Assembly: GCF_905212195.1 (NCBI RefSeq)
Contig: NZ_CAJMDQ010000026.1
Coordinates: 1 to 27,217, forward strand
DNA length: 27,217 nucleotides
Reading direction: 5' to 3'
Source: an uncultured Anaerotignum sp.
GTDB taxonomy: Bacteria; Bacillota; Clostridia; Lachnospirales; Anaerotignaceae
In this document: positions 14,689 to 23,884 of the stretch, one piece after another
How the letters are laid out: the number at the start of each line of letters is the position of its first letter
Position numbering within the stretch: the stretch's first letter is position 1
The notes under the pieces: generated by a model
Databases searched by the model: none
What the model saw: the letters and a program-made list of their open reading frames with translations, nothing else
What the model was told of the DNA's origin: nothing
Position numbers and translations under genes: made by a program

Positions 14689-16425
14689 ATGCTGAAATCG
14701 TTATTGAAAAGCGTAAGACAGTATAAAACTGCATCCTTGCTTACGCCGATACTGGTTGCAGCTGAAGTCGTTTTGGAATGCCTGCTGCCATTTATCATGG
14801 CAGAGTTAATCGATGAAATGACAGGGGCTTCCATGACGCCTATTATCAAATATGGCAGTGTACTGATCATCATGGCTATATTGTCATTGATTTTTGGGGT
14901 ATTGTCCGGGAAGACAGCGGCGACAGCTTCCTGTGGGTTTGCAAGGAACTTAAGACAGGATATGTATTTTAGAATACAGGAATTTTCTTTTGCGGATATC
15001 GATCAGTTTTCGACATCCTCTCTTGTCACAAGAATGACGACGGACGTAACAAATATACAAAATGCCTACCAAATGAGTATACGAATTGCGGTCAGAACAC
15101 CTTTGATGCTGATCTTTTCGATTATCATGAGCATGAACATCAATGTCCGCATGGCAGTGATTTTTGTAATCATGTTTCCCATTCTTGGGGCAGTATTGCT
15201 GGGAATTTCCATGTATGTATATCCAATCTTCAAACGAATTTTTAAGAAATATGACGCAATGAACAATTCTGTGCAGGAAAATATTGCCGGAATCCGCGTT
15301 GTCAAATCCTTTGTGCGTGAGGATTATGAAAAAAGAAAATTTGAGCATGCTTCGGAAGAAGTGCGGAAGGACTTTACCAGAGCAGAAAAAATTCTGGCTC
15401 TGAACAATCCTTTTATGATGTTTTGTATTTATGTTGCCATGCTTCTGGTCAGCTATTTTGGGGCAAATATTATCATAAATACGGTTTCTGTAGACTTAAC
15501 AACGGGCGAGTTATCCTCTCTCATCAGTTATGGCATCCAGATTCTGGCGTCCATGATGATGCTGTCTATGGTATTTGTTATGACTTCCATGGCGACGGAA
15601 TCAGCAAACCGTGTTGTGGAAGTGATTGAACATGAAAGTGTTCTGGATAAGAACCCTGAAGGCATCCAAGAAGTGAAAAATGGCAGTATATCTTTCCAGA
15701 ATGTAAATTTCAAATATTCAGAAAAAAGCGAAAAGAATGCCTTGAGTGATATCAATATTGATATCAAAGCAGGGGAAACTGTAGGAATTATCGGCGGAAC
15801 CGGCTCCGGGAAGACAACACTTATCCAGCTCATTTCAAGGCTTTACGATGTAACAGAAGGTGCCATTCTGGTTGGCGGAGAAGACGTAAGATCCTATGAC
15901 CTTACAGCGCTGAGAAATGAAGTGGCAGTGGTCCTTCAGAAGAATGTCCTATTTTCTGGAACCATCAAAGAAAATTTGAGATGGGGAAATGCAGAGGCAT
16001 CTGACGAAGAATTGGTTCGTGTATGTAAGCTGGCGCAGGCAGACAGCTTTATCCAGCGTTTCCCGGATAAGTATGATACTTATATTGAGCAGGGCGGAAC
16101 CAATGTTTCCGGTGGACAGAAACAGCGTTTGTGCATCGCAAGAGCACTTTTGAAGAAACCAAAGATTTTGATTCTGGACGATTCCACATCGGCAGTGGAT
16201 ACCAAAACCGATGCTCTGATTCGCAACGCCATGTACAAAGAAATACCGGAAACAACGAAAATCATCATTGCACAGCGTGTATCATCGGTACAGGATGCGG
16301 ATAAAATTCTGGTGATGGAAGGCGGCAGGATTGCAGAGCAGGGAACTCACGAAGAACTGCTGCGTCTGAATGGCATTTATCGTGAAGTATATGATTCACA
16401 AACAAGGAATAGGGGGGATGAATGA
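14689..16425 (+). CDS. ABC exporter half-transporter, degenerate-site subunit
   Basis: The 578-residue protein has six membrane helices (about residues 15-310) followed by a nucleotide-binding domain. Walker A is GGTGSGKTT (Lys375), the signature is VSGGQKQR, and Walker B is ILILDDSTS, where Asp498 replaces the catalytic Glu. The switch residue is Gln529 (IIIAQRVSS) instead of His. These changes mark the subunit that supplies the inactive ATP site in heterodimeric exporters such as TM287/288. The ribosome binding site AAAGGAG lies upstream. The partner gene starts at its stop codon. Probable function is drug or lipid/peptide export; substrate unknown. Confidence 0.93.
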   Translation: MLKSLLKSVRQYKTASLLTPILVAAEVVLECLLPFIMAELIDEMTGASMTPIIKYGSVLIIMAILSLIFGVLSGKTAATASCGFARNLRQDMYFRIQEFSFADIDQFSTSSLVTRMTTDVTNIQNAYQMSIRIAVRTPLMLIFSIIMSMNINVRMAVIFVIMFPILGAVLLGISMYVYPIFKRIFKKYDAMNNSVQENIAGIRVVKSFVREDYEKRKFEHASEEVRKDFTRAEKILALNNPFMMFCIYVAMLLVSYFGANIIINTVSVDLTTGELSSLISYGIQILASMMMLSMVFVMTSMATESANRVVEVIEHESVLDKNPEGIQEVKNGSISFQNVNFKYSEKSEKNALSDINIDIKAGETVGIIGGTGSGKTTLIQLISRLYDVTEGAILVGGEDVRSYDLTALRNEVAVVLQKNVLFSGTIKENLRWGNAEASDEELVRVCKLAQADSFIQRFPDKYDTYIEQGGTNVSGGQKQRLCIARALLKKPKILILDDSTSAVDTKTDALIRNAMYKEIPETTKIIIAQRVSSVQDADKILVMEGGRIAEQGTHEELLRLNGIYREVYDSQTRNRGDE

Positions 16426-16426
16426 T

Positions 16427-18334
16427 ATGCGTGAAATAGAAAAACATGCCGGACGCGGAAATACATTTTTCAGACTAACGGCCTATTTAATGAAACATTA
16501 TAAACTGGAACTCATTGTGGTAATGATTTGCATTGTCATCAGCTCCTGCGCTTCTGTTGTTGCGACGGTGTTCCTGCAAAGGCTTATTGATGAATGCATC
16601 ACACCAGGTATCACACTGGGAATGGGTGCTGTATGGTCACAGCTTGTTTCCATCCTTACAACCATGGCGGTGGTTTACATTTTAGGTGTCATTGCGGCAT
16701 TTACCTATACACGTATTATGGCAATCGTCACGCAGGGAACATTGAAGCATATGCGTAATGATATGTTTTCAAATATGCAGACACTACCGATTCAATATTT
16801 TGATACAAATTCCCACGGGGATATTATGAGTACATATACCAATGATACAGATGCCATCAGACAGCTGATTGGTCAGAGTATGCCTATGCTTTTGCAGTCT
16901 TTTCTGACGGTATTGGCTATGTTTGTCATGATGCTTTGTTACAGCGTTTGGCTGACACTTGCAGTATGTGTATTTCTTGTATTTATGCTCTTTATGACTC
17001 AGAAAGTAGGGGGCGCAAGTTCTCGTTTCATGATGGCACAGCAGGAATCTTTGGCAAAAGAAGAAGGCTTTGTGGAGGAAATGCTCAATGGGCAGAAGGT
17101 CATACAGGTGTTTTGCCATGAAGAAGAAAGCAAGAGTGATTTTGTAAAAATCAATGACCAACTTTTTTCCGACAGTGAAAAGGCATTTCAATTTGGGAAT
17201 ATCTTGATGCCAATTCTGAACAATGTAGGAAATCTGATGTACGTGTCTTTGGCAATCATTGGCGGTTTGCTTCTGCATTTTCAGGTGGACAATCTGTCTT
17301 TGGTTGGCATTGGAACCATTTCTGTGGGTATTATTATTTCCTTTTTGGGTATGGCAAGACAGCTTTCTCAAACAATCGGACAGGCATCCATGCAGGTTTC
17401 TCTCATTGCCATGGGGCTTGCCGGCGCGAAACGTGTTTTTCAGTTAATGGATGAAAAATCGGAAACAGACCAGGGCTATGTGACATTGGTCAAAGGGGAA
17501 ATAGACGAAAAGGGAAAAATTACAGAAACAGACGAAATGACAGGTACATGGTTCTGGAAGCAGCCTGACAAGGAAAGTGGTCAGGTAATTTATCGGGAAT
17601 TGACTGGCGATATCCGTCTGGAGCATGTGGACTTTGGGTATGAACCCAGAAAGCTTGTTCTTCGAAATATATCCCTGTTTGCGAAACCGGGTCAAAAGAT
17701 TGCTTTCGTTGGTGCAACTGGTGCCGGAAAAACAACCATCACCAACTTGATTAATCGGTTTTATGATATTGCAAATGGGAAAATTTATTATGACGGCATC
17801 GATATTTCGAAAATCCGAAAGCCTGATTTACGGAAGTCCCTGGGTATTGTATTGCAGGATGTGAACTTGTTTACCGGAACCGTGATGGACAATATTCGAT
17901 ATGGTAAATTAGATGCTACCGACGAAGAATGTATCGCGGCTGCGAAACTGGCGAATGCAGATGATTTTATCAGAAGATTGCCGCAGGGCTATCAGACAGT
18001 CCTGACAGGGAATGGTTCCAGCCTTTCCCAAGGACAGCGGCAGCTGATTTCCATTGCTCGTGCCGCAGTGGCAGACCCACCTGTCATGATTCTTGACGAA
18101 GCCACATCTTCCATTGATACACGTACAGAGGCATTGGTACAGGATGGTATGGATAATCTGATGAAAGGACGAAATGTTTTTGTCATTGCCCATCGGTTAT
18201 CAACCATTCGGAACAGTCAGGCCATTATGGTGCTGGACCACGGCAGAATCATTGAGCGTGGCAGTCATGAGGAATTGATTGCGCAGAAAGGCACTTATTA
18301 TCAATTGTATACAGGTGCATTTGAACTGGAGTGA
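16427..18334 (+). CDS. ABC exporter half-transporter, catalytic-site subunit
   Basis: The 635-residue protein has six membrane helices followed by a nucleotide-binding domain with intact catalytic residues: Walker A GATGAGKTT (Lys435), Walker B VMILDEATS (Glu558) and switch His589 (FVIAHRLST). The signature is altered to LSQGQRQ. A linker of about 45 residues between the membrane and nucleotide domains (GEIDEKGKITETDEM and following) is typical of this subunit type. The ATG at 16427 has AGGGGGG 9 nt upstream; ATG at 16418 is an alternative overlapping the previous stop. It forms a heterodimer with the preceding product. Confidence 0.93.
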   Translation: MREIEKHAGRGNTFFRLTAYLMKHYKLELIVVMICIVISSCASVVATVFLQRLIDECITPGITLGMGAVWSQLVSILTTMAVVYILGVIAAFTYTRIMAIVTQGTLKHMRNDMFSNMQTLPIQYFDTNSHGDIMSTYTNDTDAIRQLIGQSMPMLLQSFLTVLAMFVMMLCYSVWLTLAVCVFLVFMLFMTQKVGGASSRFMMAQQESLAKEEGFVEEMLNGQKVIQVFCHEEESKSDFVKINDQLFSDSEKAFQFGNILMPILNNVGNLMYVSLAIIGGLLLHFQVDNLSLVGIGTISVGIIISFLGMARQLSQTIGQASMQVSLIAMGLAGAKRVFQLMDEKSETDQGYVTLVKGEIDEKGKITETDEMTGTWFWKQPDKESGQVIYRELTGDIRLEHVDFGYEPRKLVLRNISLFAKPGQKIAFVGATGAGKTTITNLINRFYDIANGKIYYDGIDISKIRKPDLRKSLGIVLQDVNLFTGTVMDNIRYGKLDATDEECIAAAKLANADDFIRRLPQGYQTVLTGNGSSLSQGQRQLISIARAAVADPPVMILDEATSSIDTRTEALVQDGMDNLMKGRNVFVIAHRLSTIRNSQAIMVLDHGRIIERGSHEELIAQKGTYYQLYTGAFELE

Positions 18335-18374
18335 TATGCATTTTAGATAATTTTATGAAAAGTAAAGCAACTTT

Positions 18375-18405
18375 AGCAGCGAGATGATATTTCGCTGCTT
18401 TTTTT
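18375..18405 (+). terminator. Intrinsic terminator after the ABC operon
   Basis: AGCAGCGA (18375-18382) pairs with TCGCTGCT (18392-18399) and is followed by a T-run to 18405. It closes the MarR-ABC-ABC operon 40 nt after the last stop. Confidence 0.88.
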
Positions 18406-18507
18406 CTTTGTAGAGATATGAGCAGTATCATAGATTTCGAAAGAAATTCTTACAAAACGAAGGCTTTCCTATTCTTTATTCCTTTCTATGATATGATAAA
18501 TATATAG

Positions 18508-18527
18508 ATGTATTTTTCAAAATACAT
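18508..18527. promoter_or_regulatory. 20-bp inverted repeat upstream of the exported-protein genes
   Basis: ATGTATTTT (18508-18516) and AAAATACAT (18519-18527) are perfect inverted arms separated by TC. Two overlapping TATGAT sequences lie just upstream (18487-18497) and could be the -10 box, so the repeat would sit at or just after the transcription start. It may be an operator; a 5'-UTR hairpin is equally possible. Confidence 0.4.
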
Positions 18528-18564
18528 GAGGCGTTGTTTGGACAATTGGGAAAGAGGGATGACT

Positions 18565-19515
18565 ATGAAAAAGCTGGAATGCAGTATTGGGAAAAAATTA
18601 GCCGTGCCGCTTCTTTGTTTTGCGTTTCTTTTGCCAGCAGGTGAGTGTGCATTGGGGGCAGAACTGCCCAAATGGATAGAAAACAAGGCTGATGTAGGTA
18701 TTTATCAAACAGAATTATCAGATTTTTATGAAATTTCTTTTTTGAATTTAGATACAAATTGCGAGGAGAGCACTTATGAAAGAGATGTAAAAAATGGTAT
18801 CCGTCTGCTGATGATTAACGGAGGATTTGTACCGGAACCAGAAACCGTGCTGCAAGATGGCGTTGTGTATGCCCCTTTGGAAAAAATCGCGGAGCCTCTG
18901 GGCATTACCTGTGATCTGACGGATGAATCTGGAAATTATCTGACATTGAAGAAGGGGGACACCACCCTTGTTTTTCCAAGATACAATGAAAGTACCGTGC
19001 TGCTAAATGGTCATGAAATGGCTGCATCTTATTACTTGTGTGATTACGATTATTTATATGTTCCGCTGCGCTTTGTTGCGGAGACATTCGGTGGAAAGGT
19101 ACAGTATGTGGATGACTATGAGAAAACTTATTGTCATGAAGATGATTCGGAATCTCCTAATTGGGTAAAAGTCAGTGTCATTGCCATTGAAATGCCGGAT
19201 GAAACAACCCCCCAATATGTTTCCAAAGATGGTCTGGAAAAAATCACTGATGTTTCTGTTCAGCATCAGAAGGATTTGATTGCTGCAAAAGAAGAATCAA
19301 ATCAGGAAATTGAGCAGAAGTTTTACTATGATGCTTCGGCAATAACCTATACCGGAAAAAAACTTGGCAGATTTTATGTATATGAGTTAAAAGGGTTTGA
19401 AAATTTCCCAATCTATTTCAATGAATATACAGGAGAAATTTATAGCGAATCAGCGGGTCTGGCATTTGCAGGCTTGCATAAAGGATTCATCAATATTGGT
19501 TTTATGCTTTCATAA
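18565..19515 (+). CDS. Exported copper-amine-oxidase N-terminal-domain protein
   Basis: The 316-residue protein has a signal peptide (basic start MKKLECSIGKK, a hydrophobic stretch, probable cleavage after LGA). A Cu_amine_oxidN1-type domain follows, with paired motifs: LLMINGGFVPEPETVLQDG with VVYAPLEKIAEPLG, then VLLNGHEMAA with LYVPLRFVAETFGGKV. The C-terminal 120 residues are Lys/Glu-rich and end in a PepSY-like YVYELKGFENFPIYFNEYTG segment. Such domains are common on Clostridia surfaces and are not enzymes by themselves. AAAGAGGG sits 6 nt before the ATG at 18565, better spaced than the ATG at 18559. The following gene, 22 nt on, is probably co-transcribed. Confidence 0.75.
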   Translation: MKKLECSIGKKLAVPLLCFAFLLPAGECALGAELPKWIENKADVGIYQTELSDFYEISFLNLDTNCEESTYERDVKNGIRLLMINGGFVPEPETVLQDGVVYAPLEKIAEPLGITCDLTDESGNYLTLKKGDTTLVFPRYNESTVLLNGHEMAASYYLCDYDYLYVPLRFVAETFGGKVQYVDDYEKTYCHEDDSESPNWVKVSVIAIEMPDETTPQYVSKDGLEKITDVSVQHQKDLIAAKEESNQEIEQKFYYDASAITYTGKKLGRFYVYELKGFENFPIYFNEYTGEIYSESAGLAFAGLHKGFINIGFMLS

Positions 19516-19537
19516 TGGATGAAGTGGGGGAGGAACG

Positions 19538-20578
19538 ATGAAAAGACCCAGCATTTTTCTGGCGACTGCCTGTGCTTTGTGTGTGGTATGGGTGCTTTGC
19601 AAAGGAATGTGGACAGATACACGAACTGTTGAGATAGAGGGAGAAGCCGTTCCATATATTTGTCAGAATGAAAAAGTGTATGTTTATCTGAAAGATTTGC
19701 TGGATTTTGGATTTTTTGCGGATGCTGCAGAAAGTCTTACACTGGAAACCAGATCAGGCGTGGTATCAGAAATCGTTTTGTGGCAGGAGGATATTTATCC
19801 AAATGAAGATAAAAAAATAGGCGACTTTCCACATGTGCAGGACGGATGGAAATATGAAACATATATCAATGGTCTGCAGATTGGCACTTATGTCTGCCAG
19901 GAAGAATTGCTGGTTGATGCGGAAGAGTTGATTGGACAGCCTGTTTCATTCAAAGAAGATGCATCCATGTCGGAGAAAACCATTTTACATGACCAGAATG
20001 GAAATGAGGAAGTTTTGCCAGAAAATTTGGAACAGATTACAAAAACCAGCAGAAATTCTATCCATGGTAATCCGGAAGCCCCCAATCGTTTTTCATTTGA
20101 AAACTGTTCCCAGTATCTGATGCGCGCAGAGAAAAATACAGCGCATAAGCTGGGGATAGACGTGCTGCAGAAAGGGGATATTCTGAAAACGAAAAAGGGC
20201 TCTTTCCCTTTGGAAGGAGTGAAAGCAGGGGAATGTGCAGGGGTTTCCGTTCTGACCATTCAGGAAGAGTACACGGAACTTTCTGCTGTTCTGAAGGAGT
20301 TAGGCATTTCCTATTCTTTCAACAATGGAAAGCTGGAGTTACGAGGAAAAGGAAATGGGAAAACCATCAATCAGAAAAATACCGACGCCATAGGCACCAT
20401 TCCCCAATATCCATATCGTATCTTTGCCATGACATCAGAACTTTCTAGCGGTGAAAAGCTGAATTGTCTGTATGATGGTGAGAAGCTTTTTGCCGCAAAC
20501 AATGATTTGGAACAGACCGATATCTGGAAAGAATGTGGATATACTTATGAAAATGGCAATTGGACTCCATTGAAATAA
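19538..20578 (+). CDS. Membrane-anchored or exported protein of unknown function
   Basis: The 346-residue protein begins with a hydrophobic segment (residues 5-23, including Cys12, Cys16 and Cys21) that should act as a signal anchor; the Cys contexts are not good lipoboxes. The segment AVPYICQNEKVYVYLKDLLDFG resembles the beta-hairpins of copper-amine-oxidase N domains, and a second such segment may lie near ETYINGLQIGTYVCQEELLVDAEEL. The rest has no motif I recognise. GGGGAGG lies about 5 nt before the ATG. Position and style suggest it works on the cell surface with the preceding protein. Confidence 0.6.
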   Translation: MKRPSIFLATACALCVVWVLCKGMWTDTRTVEIEGEAVPYICQNEKVYVYLKDLLDFGFFADAAESLTLETRSGVVSEIVLWQEDIYPNEDKKIGDFPHVQDGWKYETYINGLQIGTYVCQEELLVDAEELIGQPVSFKEDASMSEKTILHDQNGNEEVLPENLEQITKTSRNSIHGNPEAPNRFSFENCSQYLMRAEKNTAHKLGIDVLQKGDILKTKKGSFPLEGVKAGECAGVSVLTIQEEYTELSAVLKELGISYSFNNGKLELRGKGNGKTINQKNTDAIGTIPQYPYRIFAMTSELSSGEKLNCLYDGEKLFAANNDLEQTDIWKECGYTYENGNWTPLK

Positions 20579-20596
20579 AGGTGTTGTTGTTAAAAA

Positions 20597-20623
20597 AGAC
20601 AAGTTTCTGTGACAGTTTTGTCT
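20597..20623 (+). terminator. Possible weak terminator after the exported-protein genes
   Basis: AGACAA (20597-20602) pairs with TTGTCT (20618-20623), with CTG/CAG inside. There is no proper T-run (TATATAAAATTT follows), so it may be inefficient or a processing hairpin. Confidence 0.3.
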
Positions 20624-20668
20624 ATATAAAATTTACAAGAATCTTATCACGAAATAGAAGGAAATAAA

Positions 20669-20711
20669 ATGTTTTTGACAAAAAAACATTAATCTTTGTG
20701 AAAAACACAAA
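20669..20711. promoter_or_regulatory. Two inverted repeats upstream of the pfl promoter
   Basis: ATGTTTTT/AAAAACAT (20669-20689, 5-nt spacer) is followed by TTTGTG/CACAAA (20695-20711, 5-nt spacer). The second resembles sites of CRP/FNR-type or Rex-type regulators, which often control fermentation genes. It ends 17 nt before the -35 box, an activator-like distance. The regulator is unknown. Confidence 0.35.
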
Positions 20712-20728
20712 TTTGTAAAGATTTCCAT

Positions 20729-20757
20729 TTGACACACAAAATAAAGTATGCTAGTAT
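20729..20757 (+). promoter_or_regulatory. Promoter of the pflA-pflB operon
   Basis: Consensus TTGACA (20729-20734), a 17-nt spacer, and TAGTAT (20752-20757) preceded by TGC, an extended -10 element. Transcription should start near 20764, directly at the riboswitch. Confidence 0.8.
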
Positions 20758-20760
20758 CAA

Positions 20761-20840
20761 CTCGTGGATTATATGACTGACGGAATCGTGGATCTAACCA
20801 CATGGAGTATAATCGTTACCACAAGCCGACCGTCTGGGCA
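20761..20840 (+). ncRNA. ZTP (pfl-motif) riboswitch aptamer
   Basis: The leader shows landmarks of the pfl/ZTP RNA class: TGACTGACGG near 20774, a GTGG...CCAC hairpin followed by ATGGAG (20788-20807), a variable linker, and the conserved 3' element CCGACCGTCTGGGCA (20826-20840). The class binds ZTP or ZMP, the purine intermediate that builds up when 10-formyl-tetrahydrofolate is low, and was first named for its place before pfl genes. It starts at the predicted transcription start and its 3' element is part of the terminator stem that follows, so binding should stop the terminator forming and turn pflAB on. Recognised from memory of the consensus, not by covariance search. Confidence 0.82.
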
Positions 20841-20866
20841 GGAAAAGCCCGGGCGTGCGGCTTTTT
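20823..20866 (+). terminator. Riboswitch-controlled intrinsic terminator before pflA
   Basis: AAGCCG (20823-20828) pairs with CGGCTT (20858-20863), and CGTCTGGGC (20831-20839) pairs with GCCCGGGCG (20847-20855) using two G-U pairs. TTTTT follows. The left arm contains the conserved CTGGGC of the aptamer, which gives a direct mutually exclusive switch. Confidence 0.85.
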
Positions 20867-20901
20867 CTATTTCAAAAAATTGGATAGAAAGAGGTGATGA
20901 T

Positions 20902-21615
20902 ATGCAGCAAGGCAGAATCCATTCCATTGAGTCCATGGGACTGGTGGATGGACCTGGAATCCGTACCGTTCTTTTTCTGCAGGGGTGCCATTTGCGGTGC
21001 CGCTACTGCCATAATCCTGATACATGGCAGCTTTCCGGCGGAAAAGAAATGGATGTAGGTCAAATTATGAAGATGCTGAAACGTTATCGTCCCTATTACG
21101 GCAATACAGGTGGTGTCACCTGTTCCGGTGGGGAACCTTTGTTGCAGGCGGATTTTGTAACAGAATTGTTCAAGGCCTGCAAAGCCGAGAATATTTCCAC
21201 CTGTCTGGATACGGCAGGTTATGGAAATGGCTCTTATGATGCATTGCTGGATTACACAGATCTGGTGATCTTTGATATCAAGCATGTGATATCGGAGAAA
21301 TACCGCAGACTGACAGGAGGAGATTTTTCCATTGCAAAAGCGTTCTTGGAAGCGATCATCGCAAAGAATATTCCTCTTTGGATCAGGCATGTGGTGGTGC
21401 CAGACTTAACTGATGGGGAAGCACATATTCGGCAATTGGGAGAAATGATTCGGACAATTCCTAATGTGCAGAAAGTGGAACTATTGCCTTATCATACCAT
21501 GGGCGTGGAAAAATACCATGCTTTAGGCATTCCTTATTCTCTGGAAGGCGTTCCGCCTATGGAACAGAAAAAATTACAGTATCTTCAAAATTTGCTGACG
21601 GAAATGATTGCATAA
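20902..21615 (+). CDS. pflA: Pyruvate formate-lyase activating enzyme (radical SAM)
   Basis: The 237-residue protein is a radical-SAM enzyme that makes the glycyl radical on pyruvate formate-lyase. The cluster motif is CHLRCRYCHNPDTW with Cys29, Cys33 and Cys36, the CxxxCxxC spacing of the family. Also present are GPGIRTVLFLQGC, TCSGGEPLLQ (SAM-binding GGE) and the LLPYHTMGVEKY end segment. The ATG at 20902 follows AGAGGTGAT; the longer open frame would run through the riboswitch and terminator and is not real. pflB starts 27 nt downstream. The usual order pflB-pflA is reversed here. Confidence 0.95.
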   Translation: MQQGRIHSIESMGLVDGPGIRTVLFLQGCHLRCRYCHNPDTWQLSGGKEMDVGQIMKMLKRYRPYYGNTGGVTCSGGEPLLQADFVTELFKACKAENISTCLDTAGYGNGSYDALLDYTDLVIFDIKHVISEKYRRLTGGDFSIAKAFLEAIIAKNIPLWIRHVVVPDLTDGEAHIRQLGEMIRTIPNVQKVELLPYHTMGVEKYHALGIPYSLEGVPPMEQKKLQYLQNLLTEMIA

Positions 21616-21642
21616 CATGTGGTTAGAAAGGATGACGCAGAA

Positions 21643-23874
21643 ATGAATACAATGGCTTGGCAGGGTTTTCAGACAGGTAAATGGACAAAAGAAATTGATG
21701 TCAGAAACTTTATTCAGAAAAACTATACCCTTTACGAAGGTGATGACACTTTCCTGGAAGGGGTTACAGATAGAACACAGAAAGTATGGGATAAATGCCA
21801 TGAACTGATTTTGGAAGAAATGAAAAAAGGCATTCTGGATGTGGAAACCAATATCGTATCCGGTATTGATAATTTTGCACCGGGATATATTGACAAAGAA
21901 AATGAAGTGATTGTGGGCTTGCAGACAGATGCGCCCCTGAAACGGATTGTCAATCTTTATGGCGGTATGAAGATGGCAAAAAGCGCCTTGGAACAGTATG
22001 GCTATGAACTGAATCCACAGCTGGAAAAAGACTTCCATGCCTATCGGAAAACCCATAATGAAGGCGTATTTGACGCATACCCGAAGAGAACAAAAGTAGC
22101 AAGACATGTAGGCCTTTTGACTGGTCTGCCGGATGCTTATGGCCGTGGTCGTGTCATTGGGGATTACAGAAGGGTTGCTCTCTATGGCGTGGATTTCCTC
22201 ATTGGTGAAAAAGAAAAGGAACAGGACATGTTTGATGGCCCTATGACAGATGAAAGAATCCGCTTGAGAGAAGAAATCAGCATGCAGATTCAGGCACTGA
22301 AAGAAATGAAATCTATGGCCATGAAATATAGTGTGGATATTAGTGAACCTGCGAAAAATGCCAGAGAAGCTGTACAGTTTCTGTATATGGCATATCTGGC
22401 AGGGGTAAAAGAAAACAATGGCGCGGCGATTTCTCTGGGACGTACATCCACATTCCTTGATATTTATATTGAAAGAGATTTGAAAAACGGTGTTATCACA
22501 GAAAAAGAAGCGCAGGAATTGATTGACCAGTTCATCATTAAATTAAGACTGGTACGTCATTTGAGAACACCGGAATATAATGAACTGTTTGGTGGAGATC
22601 CCACATGGGTGACAGAAGCCATTGGCGGTGTCAGCATCAACGGCAGACCGCTGGTTACAAAAAATTCCTTCCGTTATCTGCATACACTGACCAATCTGGG
22701 AACAGCACCGGAACCCAATATGACAGTACTGTGGAGCAGAGATCTGCCGGAAGAATTCAAGAAATACTGCGCAAAAATGAGTATTCAGACAGATTCTATT
22801 CAGTATGAAAACGATGATGTCATGCGTCCGCTTTATGGCGATGATTATGCCATCTCCTGCTGTGTATCCGCTATGCGCGTGGGCAAACAGATGCAGTTCT
22901 TCGGGGCAAGAGCAAATCTGGCAAAATCCCTGCTGATGGCGTTGAATGCCGGTGTGGATGAATTGCAGAAAGTGCCTGTGGTGCCCGGCATTGAACCATT
23001 GAAAAATGAAGTTTTAGATTTTGATGAAGTTTGGGAGCGTTACAAAAAGGTGCTGGACTATGTCGCAGAGCTTTATGTGGATACCATCAATATCATCCAC
23101 TACATGCACGATAAATATGCCTATGAAGCAAGCCAGATGGCACTTCATGATGGCAATGTGGAACGACTGACCGCCTTTGGTATGGCAGGGATTTCCGTTG
23201 TGGCAGACTCTCTTTCTGCCATTAAGTTTGCCAAAGTAACACCTGTGCGGGATGAAAATGGCGTGACTGTAGATTTTAATGTAGAAGGGGATTTCCCAAA
23301 ATATGGCAATGACGACGACCGTGTGGATGAACTGGCAGTGGAAGTGGCAACCTATTTCTCCAATGCATTGAAGAAACATCCCATTTACCGCAATGCAAAA
23401 CATACATTGTCTGCTTTGACCATTACCAGCAATGTCATGTACGGCAAAAAGACAGGTACAACGCCTGATGGCAGAAAACATGGAGAACCTTTGGCTCCCG
23501 GTGCAAACCCCATGCATGGCAGAGACGAAAACGGTGCACTGGCTTCTTTGAATTCTGTTGCAAAAATCCCTTATCGAAATGTATGTCAGGATGGTGTTTC
23601 CAATACATTCTCCATTGTTCCTGATGCATTGGGAAAAGATGAAGCGCAGCGTATTGAAAATCTGATTCATATTCTGGATGGTTATTTCTATCAGGGCGCA
23701 CATCATTTGAATGTCAATGTTATGAATAGAGAAATTCTTTTGGATGCCATGGAACATCCTGAAAAATATCCGACATTGACCATTCGTGTTTCTGGTTATG
23801 CCGTAAACTTTAATCGTTTGTCCAGAGACCAGCAGAGAGAAGTCATTATGCGTACCTTCCATGAAGCAGTATAA
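21643..23874 (+). CDS. pflB: Formate C-acetyltransferase (pyruvate formate-lyase)
   Basis: The 743-residue protein converts pyruvate and CoA to acetyl-CoA and formate in anaerobic metabolism. The catalytic pair SCCVSAM (Cys406-Cys407) and the C-terminal glycyl-radical motif RVSGYAVNFNRLSRDQQ with Gly718 are both intact. Length and end (REVIMRTFHEAV) match true PFL rather than glycerol dehydratase or choline lyase relatives, as does the SCCVS context. The ATG at 21643 has AAAGGA 10 nt upstream; the GTG at 21619 is less likely. It is co-transcribed with pflA under the ZTP riboswitch and closed by a strong terminator. Confidence 0.96.
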   Translation: MNTMAWQGFQTGKWTKEIDVRNFIQKNYTLYEGDDTFLEGVTDRTQKVWDKCHELILEEMKKGILDVETNIVSGIDNFAPGYIDKENEVIVGLQTDAPLKRIVNLYGGMKMAKSALEQYGYELNPQLEKDFHAYRKTHNEGVFDAYPKRTKVARHVGLLTGLPDAYGRGRVIGDYRRVALYGVDFLIGEKEKEQDMFDGPMTDERIRLREEISMQIQALKEMKSMAMKYSVDISEPAKNAREAVQFLYMAYLAGVKENNGAAISLGRTSTFLDIYIERDLKNGVITEKEAQELIDQFIIKLRLVRHLRTPEYNELFGGDPTWVTEAIGGVSINGRPLVTKNSFRYLHTLTNLGTAPEPNMTVLWSRDLPEEFKKYCAKMSIQTDSIQYENDDVMRPLYGDDYAISCCVSAMRVGKQMQFFGARANLAKSLLMALNAGVDELQKVPVVPGIEPLKNEVLDFDEVWERYKKVLDYVAELYVDTINIIHYMHDKYAYEASQMALHDGNVERLTAFGMAGISVVADSLSAIKFAKVTPVRDENGVTVDFNVEGDFPKYGNDDDRVDELAVEVATYFSNALKKHPIYRNAKHTLSALTITSNVMYGKKTGTTPDGRKHGEPLAPGANPMHGRDENGALASLNSVAKIPYRNVCQDGVSNTFSIVPDALGKDEAQRIENLIHILDGYFYQGAHHLNVNVMNREILLDAMEHPEKYPTLTIRVSGYAVNFNRLSRDQQREVIMRTFHEAV

Positions 23875-23884
23875 ATATGAAAAT

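Noticed and set aside
20764..20901. 46-codon N-terminal extension of pflA
   Set aside because: It would cover the riboswitch and terminator. The ATG at 20902 has a proper ribosome binding site and starts the conserved family sequence.
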